64,000 bases of DNA from Pseudolabrys sp. GTDB lineage: Bacteria > Pseudomonadota > Alphaproteobacteria > Rhizobiales > Xanthobacteraceae. How positions within the stretch are numbered: position 1 is the stretch's first letter; the number at the start of each line of letters is the position of its first letter. The stretch spans positions 1 through 64,000 of the forward strand of contig JALHRB010000013.1 of the NCBI GenBank assembly GCA_022841665.1, read 5' to 3'. The translations under genes were made by a program, and so were the position numbers. The notes under the pieces were generated by a model. That model was not told the origin of the DNA and searched no databases. It was given only the letters and a program-made list of their open reading frames with translations. Of the stretch, positions 33,924 to 44,104 are shown in pieces.

Positions 33924-34796
33924 ATGACTTTCTATCTGGTGCTGACGGTCAACAGCGTCACCTTCGGTGGGCTGCTGTTCCTGCTGTCGGCTGGCTTCTC
34001 CCTCATCTTCGGGCTGATGCGTATCCCGAACCTGACGCACGGCTCGCTGTTCATGATCGGCGCCTATATCGGCGCGACGTTCGTCATTGGACTGCTGGGC
34101 GTTAAGCTCAATTTCTGGCTGGCGGCGATCCTGGCGACGCTGGCGGTCGCCTTGCTCGGCGCGCTGGCCGAACGCTTGCTGCTGCGCCGGCTGCCCGGCG
34201 ACCAGCTCGCGCAGGTGCTGGTGACGCTTGGCCTGTCGTTCATGGCCGCCGACGCCTGCCTGGCGCTGTGGGGCGGCGACCCGCTCAACGTGCCGACGCC
34301 GGACGGTCTCGGCGGCTTCGTGCGGACCGGCATCGGCGCCTTCCCGCTCTATCGCGTCGCCGTCATCGCCATCGCCGTCGTGTTCGCCGTCGCGCTATGG
34401 CTGCTGCTCGACCGCACGCGGCTCGGCGCCATGATCCGCGCCGGCGTCGACGACCCCGACATGGCGCGCGTGGTCGGCATCCGCGTGTCGCAGCTCTTCA
34501 CCATCGTGTTCGCGCTCGGCGCGGGCCTCGCCGCCTTTGCCGGCATCATCGGCGGGCCGATTTTGTCGGTCTATCCCGGCCTCGACCAGGACATGCTGCC
34601 GCTGGCGCTGGTGGTGGTTATCCTCGGCGGCAGCGGCAGCCTGCTCGGCTCCTTCGTCGGCAGCATCGTGGTCGGTTTCCTCTATAATTTCGGCCAGGCG
34701 CTGCTGCCCGAGCTCGCTTATTTCGTGCTGTTCCTGCCCATGCTGCTGGTGCTGCTGCTGCGGCCGCAGGGCCTGTTCGGGAGGCACGTGCCGTGA
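33924..34796 (+). CDS. livH: HAAT ABC transporter permease, LivH type (system 2)
   Basis: A 290-residue permease with the LivH start (TFGGLLFLLSAGFSLIFGLM, then RIPNLTHGSLFMIGAYIG) and end (GGSGSLLGSFVGSIVVGFLYN). About 8 membrane segments. It is the standard LivH length and shorter than the system 1 paralogue. Its stop overlaps the GTG start of livM (GTGA). Confidence 0.92.
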   Translation: MTFYLVLTVNSVTFGGLLFLLSAGFSLIFGLMRIPNLTHGSLFMIGAYIGATFVIGLLGVKLNFWLAAILATLAVALLGALAERLLLRRLPGDQLAQVLVTLGLSFMAADACLALWGGDPLNVPTPDGLGGFVRTGIGAFPLYRVAVIAIAVVFAVALWLLLDRTRLGAMIRAGVDDPDMARVVGIRVSQLFTIVFALGAGLAAFAGIIGGPILSVYPGLDQDMLPLALVVVILGGSGSLLGSFVGSIVVGFLYNFGQALLPELAYFVLFLPMLLVLLLRPQGLFGRHVP

Positions 34797-35770
34797 TCGC
34801 GCGCACCCTCCCTATTGCCGTCGCGGTGCTGGCCTTGCTGACGCTGCCGCTTTGGATTGGCGGCACCTATTACGTCAACGTCACCAGCCAGATCCTGTTC
34901 TACGCCATCTTCGCGCTCGGCCTGAACGTGCTGGCCGGCTATGGCGGTCTGGTGTCGCTCGGCCATGCCGGGCTGTTCGGCATCTCGTCGTATGTCGTCG
35001 GCTACATGCTGCAGCTCGGCTACGGCCACACCGCCGCCATCCTGATGGCGCTCGCCGTCGGCAACGTCTCGATGGCGATCTACGCGCTGCTGTCGCTGCG
35101 CTCGACCGGGATCGGCTTCATCATGATCACGCTGGCGCTCGGCCAGATCCTGTGGGGCCTCGCCTACCGCTGGATCAGCGTCACCGGCGGGGACAACGGC
35201 ATCAACGTGCCGACCCGGCCGGCGCCGTTCGGGCTTTCGCTCGCCGACTCCGGCAATTTCTACTACGCGACCCTCGTCGTCTTTCTTCTCTCCGTCATCG
35301 CGGTTGCGATCTTTGCGCGCTCGCCGCTTGGCGCCGCCTTGATGGGCACGCGCGATCAGCCGCGCCGCATGAACGCGCTCGGCTATCACGTGCTGGCGAT
35401 CCGCTTCTGGGCCTGCCTGTTCTCCGGCCTGCTGACGTCGGTCTCCGGCATCCTGTTCGTCTACTACACCCAATTCATCAGCCCGCAGACGCTGGCGCTC
35501 ACATCCTCCGCCGAGGTGCTGCTGATGGTGATCTCGGGTGGCCCGGGCACCCTGCTCGGTCCCATCGTCGGCGCCGGCCTGGTGGTGGTGGTGAAGAACG
35601 TGGTCAGCGGCTTCATCGAGCGCTGGAATTTCCTGCTCGGCGCCATCTTCGTCGCCATCGTCATCCTGATGCCGGAAGGGCTGGTGCCGGGCACCGTGCG
35701 GCTGTGGCGGCTGGCCACGCGCAAGCGCGCCCCGGCCAAGGCCGAGATCAAGACGGAGGGCAAGCCATGA
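34793..35770 (+). CDS. livM: HAAT ABC transporter permease, LivM type (system 2)
   Basis: A 325-residue permease with LivM features: LFYAIFALGLNVLAGYGGL, SLGHAGLFGISSYVVGYML and the loop ISVTGGDNGINVPTRPAPFG. It starts with GTG overlapping the livH stop (34793-34796) and ends in an ATGA overlap with livG, so H-M-G are translationally coupled. The SVTGGDNGIN loop is shared with system 1 LivM, consistent with duplication of the two systems from a common ancestor. Confidence 0.92.
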   Translation: MIARTLPIAVAVLALLTLPLWIGGTYYVNVTSQILFYAIFALGLNVLAGYGGLVSLGHAGLFGISSYVVGYMLQLGYGHTAAILMALAVGNVSMAIYALLSLRSTGIGFIMITLALGQILWGLAYRWISVTGGDNGINVPTRPAPFGLSLADSGNFYYATLVVFLLSVIAVAIFARSPLGAALMGTRDQPRRMNALGYHVLAIRFWACLFSGLLTSVSGILFVYYTQFISPQTLALTSSAEVLLMVISGGPGTLLGPIVGAGLVVVVKNVVSGFIERWNFLLGAIFVAIVILMPEGLVPGTVRLWRLATRKRAPAKAEIKTEGKP

Positions 35771-36493
35771 GCGCGCTCACGGTCTCCGCGCTGCGCAAGT
35801 CCTTCGGCGGCCTGCGCGTTACCAAGGACGTCGACCTCAACGTCGAGCCTGGCGAGCGCCGGCTGATCATCGGACCGAACGGCGCCGGCAAGACCACGCT
35901 ATTCAACCTAATCACCGGCGAACTCAGCCCCGACTCCGGCTCGATATCCCTGCTCGGGCAGGACATCACCAATGTGCCGAGCCGCAAGCGCCCGCATCTC
36001 GGCATGGCGCGCACCTACCAGATCATCACCTTGTTCGCGCGCAACACCATCGTGCACAACGTCCGCCTCGCGCTGCTCGGTCTGTCGCCGCTGCGCTGGA
36101 ATCCGCTCATGGACCTCAAGCATCAGGGCCATCTCACCGAGCAGGCGCAGGAAGCGCTCAAGCAGGTCGGGCTTGCGCAGATCGCCGAGCGCCCGCTGTC
36201 GCAGACGTCCTACGGCGAGCGCCGCCGCGTCGAGATCGCCATGGCGCTGGCGCAGAAGCCCAAGGTGCTGCTGCTCGACGAGCCTTTCGCCGGCCTCTCG
36301 ATCGACGAGCGCCAGGACGTGCAGCGCTGCCTGATGGCGATCCCGCGCGACGTCACCATGGTGATGATCGAGCATAACATGGACGTGGCGCTCGACTTCG
36401 CCGACCGCATCACGCTCTTGCATTTCGGTGAGGTGATCGTGGAGGGCACGCGCGCCGAGGTGGTGAACGACCCGCGCACCCGGGAGGTCTATC

Positions 36494-36504
<11 letters not shown>
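35767..36504 (+). CDS. livG: HAAT ABC transporter ATPase, LivG type (system 2)
   Basis: A 245-residue ATPase. Walker A GPNGAGKTT, signature region QTSYGERRRVEIAMALAQ (a diverged LSGGQ), Walker B VLLLDEPFAGLS and switch MIEHNMDVAL. The start overlaps the livM stop (ATGA). The 3' end overlaps livF by 11 bases. The degenerate signature motif is common in LivG-type subunits and does not imply inactivity. Confidence 0.91.
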
Positions 36505-37216
<712 letters not shown>

Positions 37217-37261
37217 TTTCCGCCCTCGTTTTCAACGGACAATGCAGTCGGGAAGGACGTC

Positions 37262-38332
37262 ATGGCTCAAGTCTGGAACAAATACGCCAACACGGCGGCG
37301 CGCAAGCACGGCAAGCCGGGGCGCGAGGCGCGGCCGAAAAGCCTGACCATCGACGCGCACACCCACGTCGCCGTGCCGCGCGCGGCCGAGTTCATCAAGC
37401 CGCATCTCGACCTCTCCACCATCCCGCTGGCGCATTTCGCGAGTCCCGAGACCAAGGAGCTCAACACCAAGCAGGAGGGCGACATCCGCGCCTGCATGAC
37501 CACCGGCATCGACGAGCGTTTTGCCACCATGGACCGGATGGGCGTCGACATGCAGCTCGTGATGCCGCCGCCGCCGCAGTGCTACCACACGGTCGCGCTC
37601 GAATACGCCGTGCCGGCCGCGCAGATGATCAACGACGGCATCGCCGAGTACGTCTCTAAGCACAAGGACCGCTTCATCCCCGCCGGCACGGTGCCGATGC
37701 AGGACGGCAACGAGGCCGCCAAGGAGCTCGAGCGCTGCATGAAGACGCTCAACTTCAAGGGCGTCGAAATCCTCACCAACGTCGCCGGCAAGGAACTGTC
37801 CGACCCCGCCTTCGCGCCGTTCTGGAAGAAGGCCGAGGAACTGGGCGCGCTGGTCATCATCCATCCGAACGGCTTCACCGAAGGGCAGCGGCTGTCGCGC
37901 TTCTACTTCAACAACATCATCGGCAACCCGTTCGAGACCACGCTCGCGCTGCATTATTTGATCTTCGACGGCGTGCTCGAGCGGCACCCGAACCTGAAGA
38001 TCTTCGCCATGCACGGCGGTGGCTATCTCGGCGCCTATTCCGGCCGCATCGACCATGCCTGGGGAGCGCGCTCTGACTGCCAGGCCAATCTGCCGAAGCC
38101 GCCGACGGAGTACCTCAAGCAAGTCTATGTCGACACCGTCGTGTTCACGCCGGCGCAGCTCAAGGCGTTGGTCGATCTGTTCGGCGTCGACCACGTGATC
38201 ATGGGCACCGACTATCCCTTCGACATGCTGGAATACGACCCGATCGGCCACGTCAACTCGGTCGACAGTTTCGACGACGCGACCCGCGCCGCGCTCGCCG
38301 GTGGCAGCGCCAAGAAGCTGCTGAAACTCTGA
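37262..38332 (+). CDS. Amidohydrolase family protein (ACMSD-like, PF04909)
   Basis: A 356-residue TIM-barrel metal-dependent hydrolase or decarboxylase. The N-terminal metal motif is DAHTHV, a barrel His is in LVIIHPNGF, the next is in FAMHGGGYLG and the Asp is in IMGTDYPFDM. The group includes alpha-amino-beta-carboxymuconate-semialdehyde decarboxylase and 2,6-dihydroxybenzoate-type decarboxylases. It follows the system 2 transporter with a 45-base gap on the same strand, so it may act on the imported compound. GGAAGGAC lies before the ATG. Confidence 0.88.
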   Translation: MAQVWNKYANTAARKHGKPGREARPKSLTIDAHTHVAVPRAAEFIKPHLDLSTIPLAHFASPETKELNTKQEGDIRACMTTGIDERFATMDRMGVDMQLVMPPPPQCYHTVALEYAVPAAQMINDGIAEYVSKHKDRFIPAGTVPMQDGNEAAKELERCMKTLNFKGVEILTNVAGKELSDPAFAPFWKKAEELGALVIIHPNGFTEGQRLSRFYFNNIIGNPFETTLALHYLIFDGVLERHPNLKIFAMHGGGYLGAYSGRIDHAWGARSDCQANLPKPPTEYLKQVYVDTVVFTPAQLKALVDLFGVDHVIMGTDYPFDMLEYDPIGHVNSVDSFDDATRAALAGGSAKKLLKL

Positions 38333-38341
38333 GTCTCACTC

Positions 38342-38457
38342 TGTCATGCGCGGGCTCGACCCGCGCATCCATGATGAGCAGAAGCCGGCAATGCCTTACG
38401 TGCCAGCACCGTTGAGCCTCAACATGGATTGCCGGGTCAAGCCCGGCAATGACGCGT
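38342..38457. repeat. REP-like palindrome pair between convergent genes
   Basis: GTCATGCGCGGGCTCGACCC...CATCCATG on the left and CATGGATTGCCGGGTCAAGC...GGCAATGACG on the right. Each has its own hairpin (GCGCGGG/CCCGCGC and TTGCCGGG/CCCGGCAA). It lies between the amidohydrolase and the FAD monooxygenase. Confidence 0.8.
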
Positions 38458-38461
38458 GGGG

Positions 38462-39682
38462 CTAGGCGTAGAGGAAATCCAGCGTCGCCGTTTCCTTGAT
38501 CACCGCGTCGTCGCTGCTATGGCGGCCGGCGCGCGCCTGCTCTTCCTGCGTACGGCTCGCCTGCAGATAAGCGCCGAGGTGGCGCGCCCATTCGATGATG
38601 CGCTGGTTCTCCTTCAGGCGCGCGCCTTCGAAACGCTTGAGAGCGCTCACCACGTCGGCCTCCTGCCGCAGGCTCGCCGCCAGCGCCGCCGCGTCGTCGG
38701 ACGCCTTCGACACGCCGGCGCCGACATGCGGACGTGCGACGAAAGCCGCATCGCCGACGATCGCCACGCGGCCGAAGGCCAAGCGCGGGCTTTCCAGGTC
38801 GTAGATCGGCTGCAAGATCGGCTCGGCGAACAGCCGCACCACCTGGCGGAATTGCGGCGCCAGCAGCCGCTCAGCCGCTTCGCGCATCTCGGCGATGGCC
38901 GCGCGACGGATCAACGGCGGCGGTATCGAAACCGCATGCGTCACGCCGCTATCGTCGGTGAGCAGCCAGGGCAGCTTGGTCCGCTCGTCGGCCGGCCGAT
39001 ACCAGATGACGTTGTAGCGCCGCTGCCCGGGACGCAGGTCGTTATCCGGCCCCGCGACCGGATAGCCGAGAAACTGCTCGCCCGGCGGCAGTCCGAACGA
39101 CATGTATTCGAAGATGTCGCGATGCACATCCGGCGGAAACGCGCGCTCCGGGATCAGCGCGCGCCAGGCGCTGTAGCCGACATAACGTGGCGCAACCTCG
39201 GGCGCGCAGTGTTGCCGCACGGTGGAGCGAATGCCATCGGCACCGACCAGCAGATCGGCGACGACGGTTTCACCATTGGAAAAATACGCCATCACCGCGT
39301 CCGCCGTCTGGGCGAGGCCGGCGAGCCCGCGGCCGCGGTGATAGCGCTCGGGCGGAAAGCCATCGCGCAGCAGCCGGTAGACCCGTTCCCAGGCGGTGAG
39401 CACCTGCGGGCATTCGCGCGTGTGTGTGAGCCGGCCTTGGGCATCAAGGATCTTGCGGGTGGTGATCTCGACGCCGAGGCCGCGGGTTTCCAGCCCGAGG
39501 TCGCGCAGCCGGCCGATCAACTCGGGCTGGGCCACGATGCCGGCGCCGCGGCCGGACAGTTCGCTCTCGACGCGTTCATAAATATCGACGTCCCACCCGG
39601 CCCGCCGCAGCACGAGGCCGCTGAGCAGGCCGCTCATGGAGCCGCCGATGACGATCGCGCGGCGTTTTTTCGACTCGGCCAC
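38462..39682 (-). CDS. FAD-dependent aromatic monooxygenase (2,6-dihydroxypyridine hydroxylase-like)
   Basis: A 406-residue class A flavoprotein monooxygenase. The FAD motif is VIGGSMSGLLSGLVLRRAG near the N-terminus, followed by an Asp-Gly motif LLVGADGIRSTVR and the second FAD motif GDAAFVARPHVGAGVSKASD. The arrangement resembles 2,6-dihydroxypyridine 3-hydroxylase-type enzymes that hydroxylate N-heteroaromatic or phenolic rings. I chose the GTG at 39682 because GAAGGGA lies about 9-15 bases upstream and it gives the usual distance to GGSMSG. The frame is open further. It is divergent from a small cupin-like gene at 39757. Confidence 0.87.
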   Translation of the reverse strand: MAESKKRRAIVIGGSMSGLLSGLVLRRAGWDVDIYERVESELSGRGAGIVAQPELIGRLRDLGLETRGLGVEITTRKILDAQGRLTHTRECPQVLTAWERVYRLLRDGFPPERYHRGRGLAGLAQTADAVMAYFSNGETVVADLLVGADGIRSTVRQHCAPEVAPRYVGYSAWRALIPERAFPPDVHRDIFEYMSFGLPPGEQFLGYPVAGPDNDLRPGQRRYNVIWYRPADERTKLPWLLTDDSGVTHAVSIPPPLIRRAAIAEMREAAERLLAPQFRQVVRLFAEPILQPIYDLESPRLAFGRVAIVGDAAFVARPHVGAGVSKASDDAAALAASLRQEADVVSALKRFEGARLKENQRIIEWARHLGAYLQASRTQEEQARAGRHSSDDAVIKETATLDFLYA

Positions 39683-39756
39683 TCGCTGTGTCCCTTCATC
39701 TTTAAGTCCCCGAGAATATGCTATATACGACGGCAAATAGCACCGGAGGAATTCCC

Positions 39757-40206
39757 ATGGCGCTGACCATGGCCGAAAAGGCTGACGTGAAAAAACACAA
39801 GGATCCCTGGCCGGCCGACGTGGCCGCCGACTTCGCCCGCGAAGCGAAAAATCCCAATCCGTGCGTCGGCACGGCATTGCTATCGGAGAACGAGCGCACG
39901 CGCGTGTGGATCATCCGCCTCGCGCCCGGCGAGCGCACCGGCTTTCACCGCCACGTGCTCGACTATTTCTGGACCGCTATCTCCGGCGGCCGCGCCCGAC
40001 AGCACATGCAGGACGGCACCACGCTCGAGTGCAACTACGAGCCCGGCGAGACCCGCCACGAGAGCTACGGCAAGGGCGAATTCAAGGTGCACGACCTGCA
40101 AAACCTCGGCGACCGCGAGATGGTCTTCATGACCGTCGAGTTCAAGGACAGCGCCAACAAGCCGATGGCGCTGCCGCCGGGCGTGCGCCCACAGATGGCC
40201 GCCTGA
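39757..40206 (+). CDS. Cupin-like small protein
   Basis: A 149-residue protein with a cupin-type barrel. RLAPGERTGFHRHVLDYFW carries the first metal-ligand-like His cluster, and ECNYEPGETRHESYGKGEF follows. The N-terminal 30 residues are charged and resemble no domain I know. A strong CGGAGGA site precedes the ATG. It is divergent from the FAD monooxygenase gene and is followed by a good intrinsic terminator, so it is probably monocistronic. The function is unknown; a regulatory or dioxygenase role is possible. Confidence 0.78.
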   Translation: MALTMAEKADVKKHKDPWPADVAADFAREAKNPNPCVGTALLSENERTRVWIIRLAPGERTGFHRHVLDYFWTAISGGRARQHMQDGTTLECNYEPGETRHESYGKGEFKVHDLQNLGDREMVFMTVEFKDSANKPMALPPGVRPQMAA

Positions 40207-40229
40207 TCGCGATCTGATCTGCAGCTGTG

Positions 40230-40260
40230 AAAACCGCCGGCCTTGTCCGGCGGTTTTTTT
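40230..40260 (+). terminator. Rho-independent terminator after the cupin-like gene
   Basis: AAAACCGCCGG, a short CCTTGT loop and CCGGCGGTTTTTTT form a GC-rich stem followed by seven T. It lies 24 bases after the stop codon at 40206. Confidence 0.88.
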
Positions 40261-40636
40261 GCGCCGCCTGTCGCCGCGGCAATAGCGCGCGGCGGCGGCG
40301 TATCGCGCCGGTACTGCAATGCGCAGTTCCGCAATGCGGTACGCTGCCCACTGTGCGTGCTACGCCGCTGTGGCGTTCGCCCCGGCCCTCGAAAGAGGCT
40401 AGCCAAGCCGCCGCCCTTCCTGCAAACTGCGCCGCAAAATCGAGGGGTGCGTGCAAGCGCGGCGCCCGGCTGTCCCGCTTAAAGCAAACGCCGCGGCGGG
40501 GCGGAAAAAAAGAGTCGGGAGGGGAGCGATGCTGTCACTTCGCAGGCAAACCGCGTTCGTTCGGCCGCAGGGCATTGCCCGGCCGTCGCAATTCCCGTAG
40601 ACGCGATGCTGTCTGGCGAGTGCGGCTGAGGCGCGT
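40261..40636. other. Gene-free 376-base stretch upstream of HAAT system 3
   Basis: I find no convincing coding region, RNA gene or repeat here. The stretch presumably contains the promoter of the system 3 operon and possibly a long untranslated leader, since GGGAGGGGAGC lies at about 40516-40526, far from the livH ATG. No clear -35/-10 pair was recognised. Confidence 0.5.
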
Positions 40637-41512
40637 ATGGATATTCCCTTCGACCTTCTGCTCAACGCGATCATGGCGGGCTTGTTGCTCGGCGGCTTCT
40701 ATGCCGCCGTCACCGCCGGCGTATCGATCTCGTTCGGCATGCTCGACATCGTCAACATCGCGCATCCGGCCTTCGTCATCCTCGGTTCGTATCTCGCCTA
40801 TTTCATCAACATCAACTACGGCGTCGACCCGATCCTGGTCAGCATCCTGATGCTGCCGCCGTTCTACGCGCTCGGCGCGGCGGTCTATCAGGTTTATCAC
40901 GTGTCGTTCGAGAAGCGCGGCCAGGACGCGTTGCGCGGGCTCGCCTTCTTCTTCGGCCTGCTGTTCGTCACCGAGGTGTCGCTGATCCTGGTCTTCGGCG
41001 TCGACTACCGCTACGTCGAGGCTTGGTATATCGGGCCGAGCATCCATATCGGCATCGTCGACCTGCCGCTGCGCATGCTGGTGCCGTGCCTGGCTGCGTT
41101 GGCGCTGTTCGGCGTCATCCACCTCATCATCACGCGCACTTTCACCGGCCGCGCCATCATGGCGGTGTCGCAGGATCAGCTGGCGCTGCAATTGATGGCC
41201 GCCGACCCGATCCGCATCAAGCGCATCGCCTTCGGCATCTCGATCGCGGTCGCCGCGGTTGCCGGCGCGCTGCTCATCATCATCCAGCCGGTCGAGCCTT
41301 CGGTCGGCCGCGAATATATCGGCCGCGTCTTTGCCATCTGCGTGCTGGGCGGGCTCGGAAGCATGCCCGGCACGTTGATCGCGGCGATGCTGCTCGGCGT
41401 CGTCGAGAGTATTACCGCCACCTTCTACGGCCCCTCCTGGGCGCCGGCGGTGGCCTTCGGCTTCCTCCTGCTCACGCTCGCTTTCCGGCCGGCGGGCCTT
41501 TTGGGACGGTGA
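40637..41512 (+). CDS. livH: HAAT ABC transporter permease, LivH type (system 3)
   Basis: A 291-residue permease with the LivH pattern (LLGGFYAAVTAGVSISFGML, then DIVNIAHPAFVILGSYLAY; end LGGLGSMPGTLIAAMLLGVV). It belongs to a more distant subgroup than systems 1 and 2: its loop regions differ and its binding protein is encoded separately on the other strand. The stop overlaps a GTG start of livM. The substrate is unknown. Confidence 0.91.
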   Translation: MDIPFDLLLNAIMAGLLLGGFYAAVTAGVSISFGMLDIVNIAHPAFVILGSYLAYFININYGVDPILVSILMLPPFYALGAAVYQVYHVSFEKRGQDALRGLAFFFGLLFVTEVSLILVFGVDYRYVEAWYIGPSIHIGIVDLPLRMLVPCLAALALFGVIHLIITRTFTGRAIMAVSQDQLALQLMAADPIRIKRIAFGISIAVAAVAGALLIIIQPVEPSVGREYIGRVFAICVLGGLGSMPGTLIAAMLLGVVESITATFYGPSWAPAVAFGFLLLTLAFRPAGLLGR

Positions 41513-42474
41513 CCGACGTGAACATGGTGAAATTCTCACTCATTGCGGTCGCGGTCGGCGTCGCGCTCCTGCTCGGCGCGCACTGGGTGAGCGTCGACTA
41601 TCTGTACTTCGCCACCTACACGATCCTGCAATTCGTCGTGCTGGCGACCGCGTGGAACATCCTCGGCGGCTATTGCGGCTATGTGAACTTCGGCTCCGCC
41701 GCCTTCTTCGCGCTCGGCGCCTATTCGTCGGTGTTCCTGCACAAGGCGTTCCCGCTGCCGGTGCCGCTGCTGATCGTGGTCGGCGGCATCGTGTCCGGCA
41801 TCGTCGGGCTCGGCATGGGCTACCTGACGCTGCGCCTGCGCGGCTCGTTCTTCGCCATCGCCACTTTGGCGCTGGCGGTCGTGCTGGCGACGCTGGTGGT
41901 CAACTGGGACTATGTCGGCGGCTCGCGCGGCGCCTACATCATCCGGCCCGAGAGCATCGACATCCTTGGCCTGAAGATCACCTACATCGAATACCTGTTC
42001 GCGCTGATGCTCGCTTTGACGGTGATCGCGCTCATCGCCGCGCGCGCCATCGAGCGCTCGCAGCTCGGCTTCGGATTCGCCACCATCCGCGACGACGAGC
42101 TCGCCGCCGAGGCCTGCGGCGTGCCGACGCTGAAGCTGAAGCTGATCGCCACCACGCTTTCGGGCGCCTTCATGGGCATGGCCGGCGCGCCGTTCCCCTA
42201 CTACATCGGCTACCTGCAGCCGTCTTCGGCCTTCGGTCTCGAATACGCGGTGAACTCCATCGCCATGCCGATGATCGGCGGCACCACGAGCTGGGTCGGC
42301 CCGCTCGTCGGCGCCATCCTGCTCGGCACCGCGCAGCAATACGCCACCGTCACCATCTCCTCGGCAGTCAACCTGCTGATCGTCGGCCTGATGCTGGTCG
42401 CTTTCGTCATCATCGCGCCCAACGGCATCGTCGGCCTGGTGCAGGAACGCTTGCGCGCGCGGAGAAGGCAATGA
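41509..42474 (+). CDS. livM: HAAT ABC transporter permease, LivM type (system 3)
   Basis: A 321-residue permease (about 9 membrane segments) with LivM motifs TILQFVVLATAWNILGGYCG, NFGSAAFFALGAY and RLRGSFFAIATLALA. I chose the GTG at 41509 because it overlaps the livH stop (GTGA), as in system 2. GTG 41518 or ATG 41524 are possible and would shorten it by 3-5 residues. The stop overlaps the livG ATG. Confidence 0.9.
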   Translation: MTDVNMVKFSLIAVAVGVALLLGAHWVSVDYLYFATYTILQFVVLATAWNILGGYCGYVNFGSAAFFALGAYSSVFLHKAFPLPVPLLIVVGGIVSGIVGLGMGYLTLRLRGSFFAIATLALAVVLATLVVNWDYVGGSRGAYIIRPESIDILGLKITYIEYLFALMLALTVIALIAARAIERSQLGFGFATIRDDELAAEACGVPTLKLKLIATTLSGAFMGMAGAPFPYYIGYLQPSSAFGLEYAVNSIAMPMIGGTTSWVGPLVGAILLGTAQQYATVTISSAVNLLIVGLMLVAFVIIAPNGIVGLVQERLRARRRQ

Positions 42475-43205
42475 CCGCGCTGCTGCACGTCGACAACATC
42501 ACCAAGCGCTTCGGCGGTTTCGTCGCGCTCGACGGCGTGGCGCTGGAAGTGAACCAGGGCGAGCGGCTCGGCCTCATCGGCCCGAACGGCTCCGGCAAGA
42601 GCACTTTGGTCAACTGCATCTGCGGCACCTTGCAGAACGAAGTCGGCAATGTCCGCTTCGACGGCAAGGTGATGGACGGGCTTTCGGCGCACGAGCGCAC
42701 GCATGCCGGTCTGGCCCGCAGCTTCCAGCTTCCGCGCCCGTTCCACAGCATGTCGCTGGCCGACAACCTGCGCATTCCCCTGCTCTACACCGTGCACGCC
42801 CGCCAGGGCCTGTTGCGCTCGACCGCCGACCTCAACGCGCGCTGCCACGAGCTGCTCGAGATGGTGGGCCTGGCCGCCAAAGCGCACCAGCTGCCGCGCG
42901 ATCTCACCCAGGTCGAGATGCGCAAGCTCGAGCTCGCCCGCGCGGTCGGCGCCGAGCCGAAGCTGCTGATCGCCGACGAATCCATGGCCGGCCTGTCGCA
43001 TTCGGAGATCGACGACATTCTGGCGCTGCTGATGCGGCTCAACGAGCGCGGCATCACCATCATCCTCATCGAGCACATCATGAGCGCGGTGATGAAGTTC
43101 TCGCAACGCATCGCCGTGCTGGTGTCCGGCAAGAAGATCGCCGACGGCGCGCCGCAGGACGTCGTGCGCGATCCCGAAGTGGTGAGGGCTTACATTGGCC
43201 AGTAG
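42471..43205 (+). CDS. livG: HAAT ABC transporter ATPase, LivG type (system 3)
   Basis: A 244-residue ATPase. Walker A is GPNGSGKST, the signature region DLTQVEMRKLELARAV lacks the usual LSGGQ, the Walker B region LLIADESMAGLSHSE has Asp-Glu followed by Ser where Pro is usual, and the switch is LIEHIMSAVM. This is the most divergent LivG in the window. The Walker B Glu is retained, so activity is plausible. It is coupled to livM by an ATGA overlap. Confidence 0.88.
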   Translation: MTALLHVDNITKRFGGFVALDGVALEVNQGERLGLIGPNGSGKSTLVNCICGTLQNEVGNVRFDGKVMDGLSAHERTHAGLARSFQLPRPFHSMSLADNLRIPLLYTVHARQGLLRSTADLNARCHELLEMVGLAAKAHQLPRDLTQVEMRKLELARAVGAEPKLLIADESMAGLSHSEIDDILALLMRLNERGITIILIEHIMSAVMKFSQRIAVLVSGKKIADGAPQDVVRDPEVVRAYIGQ

Positions 43206-43926
43206 CATCACCATCGAGAACGTTCACGCCGCCTACGGTTCGGTGCGGGTGATCCACGACGTGTCGATGACCGTCAACGCCGGCGAAACCGTCGCGCTGC
43301 TCGGCACCAACGGCAACGGCAAGAGCACGCTGATGAAGTGCGTGATGGGGATCGTCAAGCCCGCCGCCGGCCGCATCGTCGCGGAGATCGACGGCGTCAA
43401 GCACGACCTGGTCGGCATGAGCACCGAGCGGATCGTCGATCTCGGCATCGCGCTGGTGCCGGAGGGCCGCCGGCTGTTTCCCAAGCTGACCGTGGAAGAA
43501 AACCTCCTGCTCGGCGCCTTCCGCCCGACCGCGCGCGCCAAGATCAAGGAGAACATGACTTTCTGCTTCGAGGCCTTCCCGCGCCTGGCCGAGCGCCGCA
43601 AACAGCTCGCCGGCTCGATGTCGGGCGGCGAGCAGCAGATGCTGGCGCTCGCCCGCGCGCTGATGCTGTCGCCGCGCATCCTGCTGGTGGACGAGCCCTC
43701 GGTCGGCCTCGCGCCTTTGCTGGTTGCGCGCACCATCGACGCCATCAAGCAGCTCAAGGACCATTATCAGCTCACGGTGCTGATGGCCGAGCAGAACTTC
43801 ACCCAGGCCATCCGCATCGCCGACCGCGGCTACGTCATCGTGCACGGCAAGATCGCCTTCGAGGGCGGCTCCGCCGCCGAGCTCAACAACAACGATTTGA
43901 TCCGGCAGTTTTATCTCGGGATGTGA
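43195..43926 (+). CDS. livF: HAAT ABC transporter ATPase, LivF type (system 3), TTG start
   Basis: A 243-residue ATPase with Walker A GTNGNGKST, signature MSGGEQQMLALARAL, Walker B ILLVDEPSVGLAP and switch MAEQNFTQAIRIA. The TTG start at 43195 overlaps the last 11 bases of livG. Together with livHMG it forms system 3, whose binding protein is probably the convergent gene at 44105-45379. Confidence 0.91.
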   Translation: MASSITIENVHAAYGSVRVIHDVSMTVNAGETVALLGTNGNGKSTLMKCVMGIVKPAAGRIVAEIDGVKHDLVGMSTERIVDLGIALVPEGRRLFPKLTVEENLLLGAFRPTARAKIKENMTFCFEAFPRLAERRKQLAGSMSGGEQQMLALARALMLSPRILLVDEPSVGLAPLLVARTIDAIKQLKDHYQLTVLMAEQNFTQAIRIADRGYVIVHGKIAFEGGSAAELNNNDLIRQFYLGM

Positions 43927-43942
43927 GAGCCGCCCGCGTTTG

Positions 43943-44037
43943 ACGTCATCTGTCATGGCCAGGCTTGTCCCGGCCATCTCTCTTAGGCGAGCACAGCACC
44001 CTCATAAGCGGGGTCACGGGACAAGCCCGGTGACGAC
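43943..44037. repeat. REP-like palindrome pair after system 3
   Basis: GTCATGGCCAGGCTTGTCCC and GGCCATC on the left face GTCACGGGACAAGCCCGGTG ACGAC on the right, and the two units can pair. It occupies the gap between convergent transport genes. Confidence 0.75.
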
Positions 44038-44047
44038 AAAGAAGAAA

Positions 44048-44071
44048 CGGCGCGGGATCGCCCCCGCGCCG
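44048..44071 (-). terminator. Terminator-like hairpin after the system 3 binding-protein gene
   Basis: CGGCGCGGG (44048-44056) pairs with CCCGCGCCG (44063-44071). On the minus strand it is followed by TTTCTTCTTT. It lies 33 bases beyond the minus-strand stop at 44105. Confidence 0.75.
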
Positions 44072-44104
44072 CATTTTATTGGCTGTGACGTTGAGAGCGT
44101 TAGC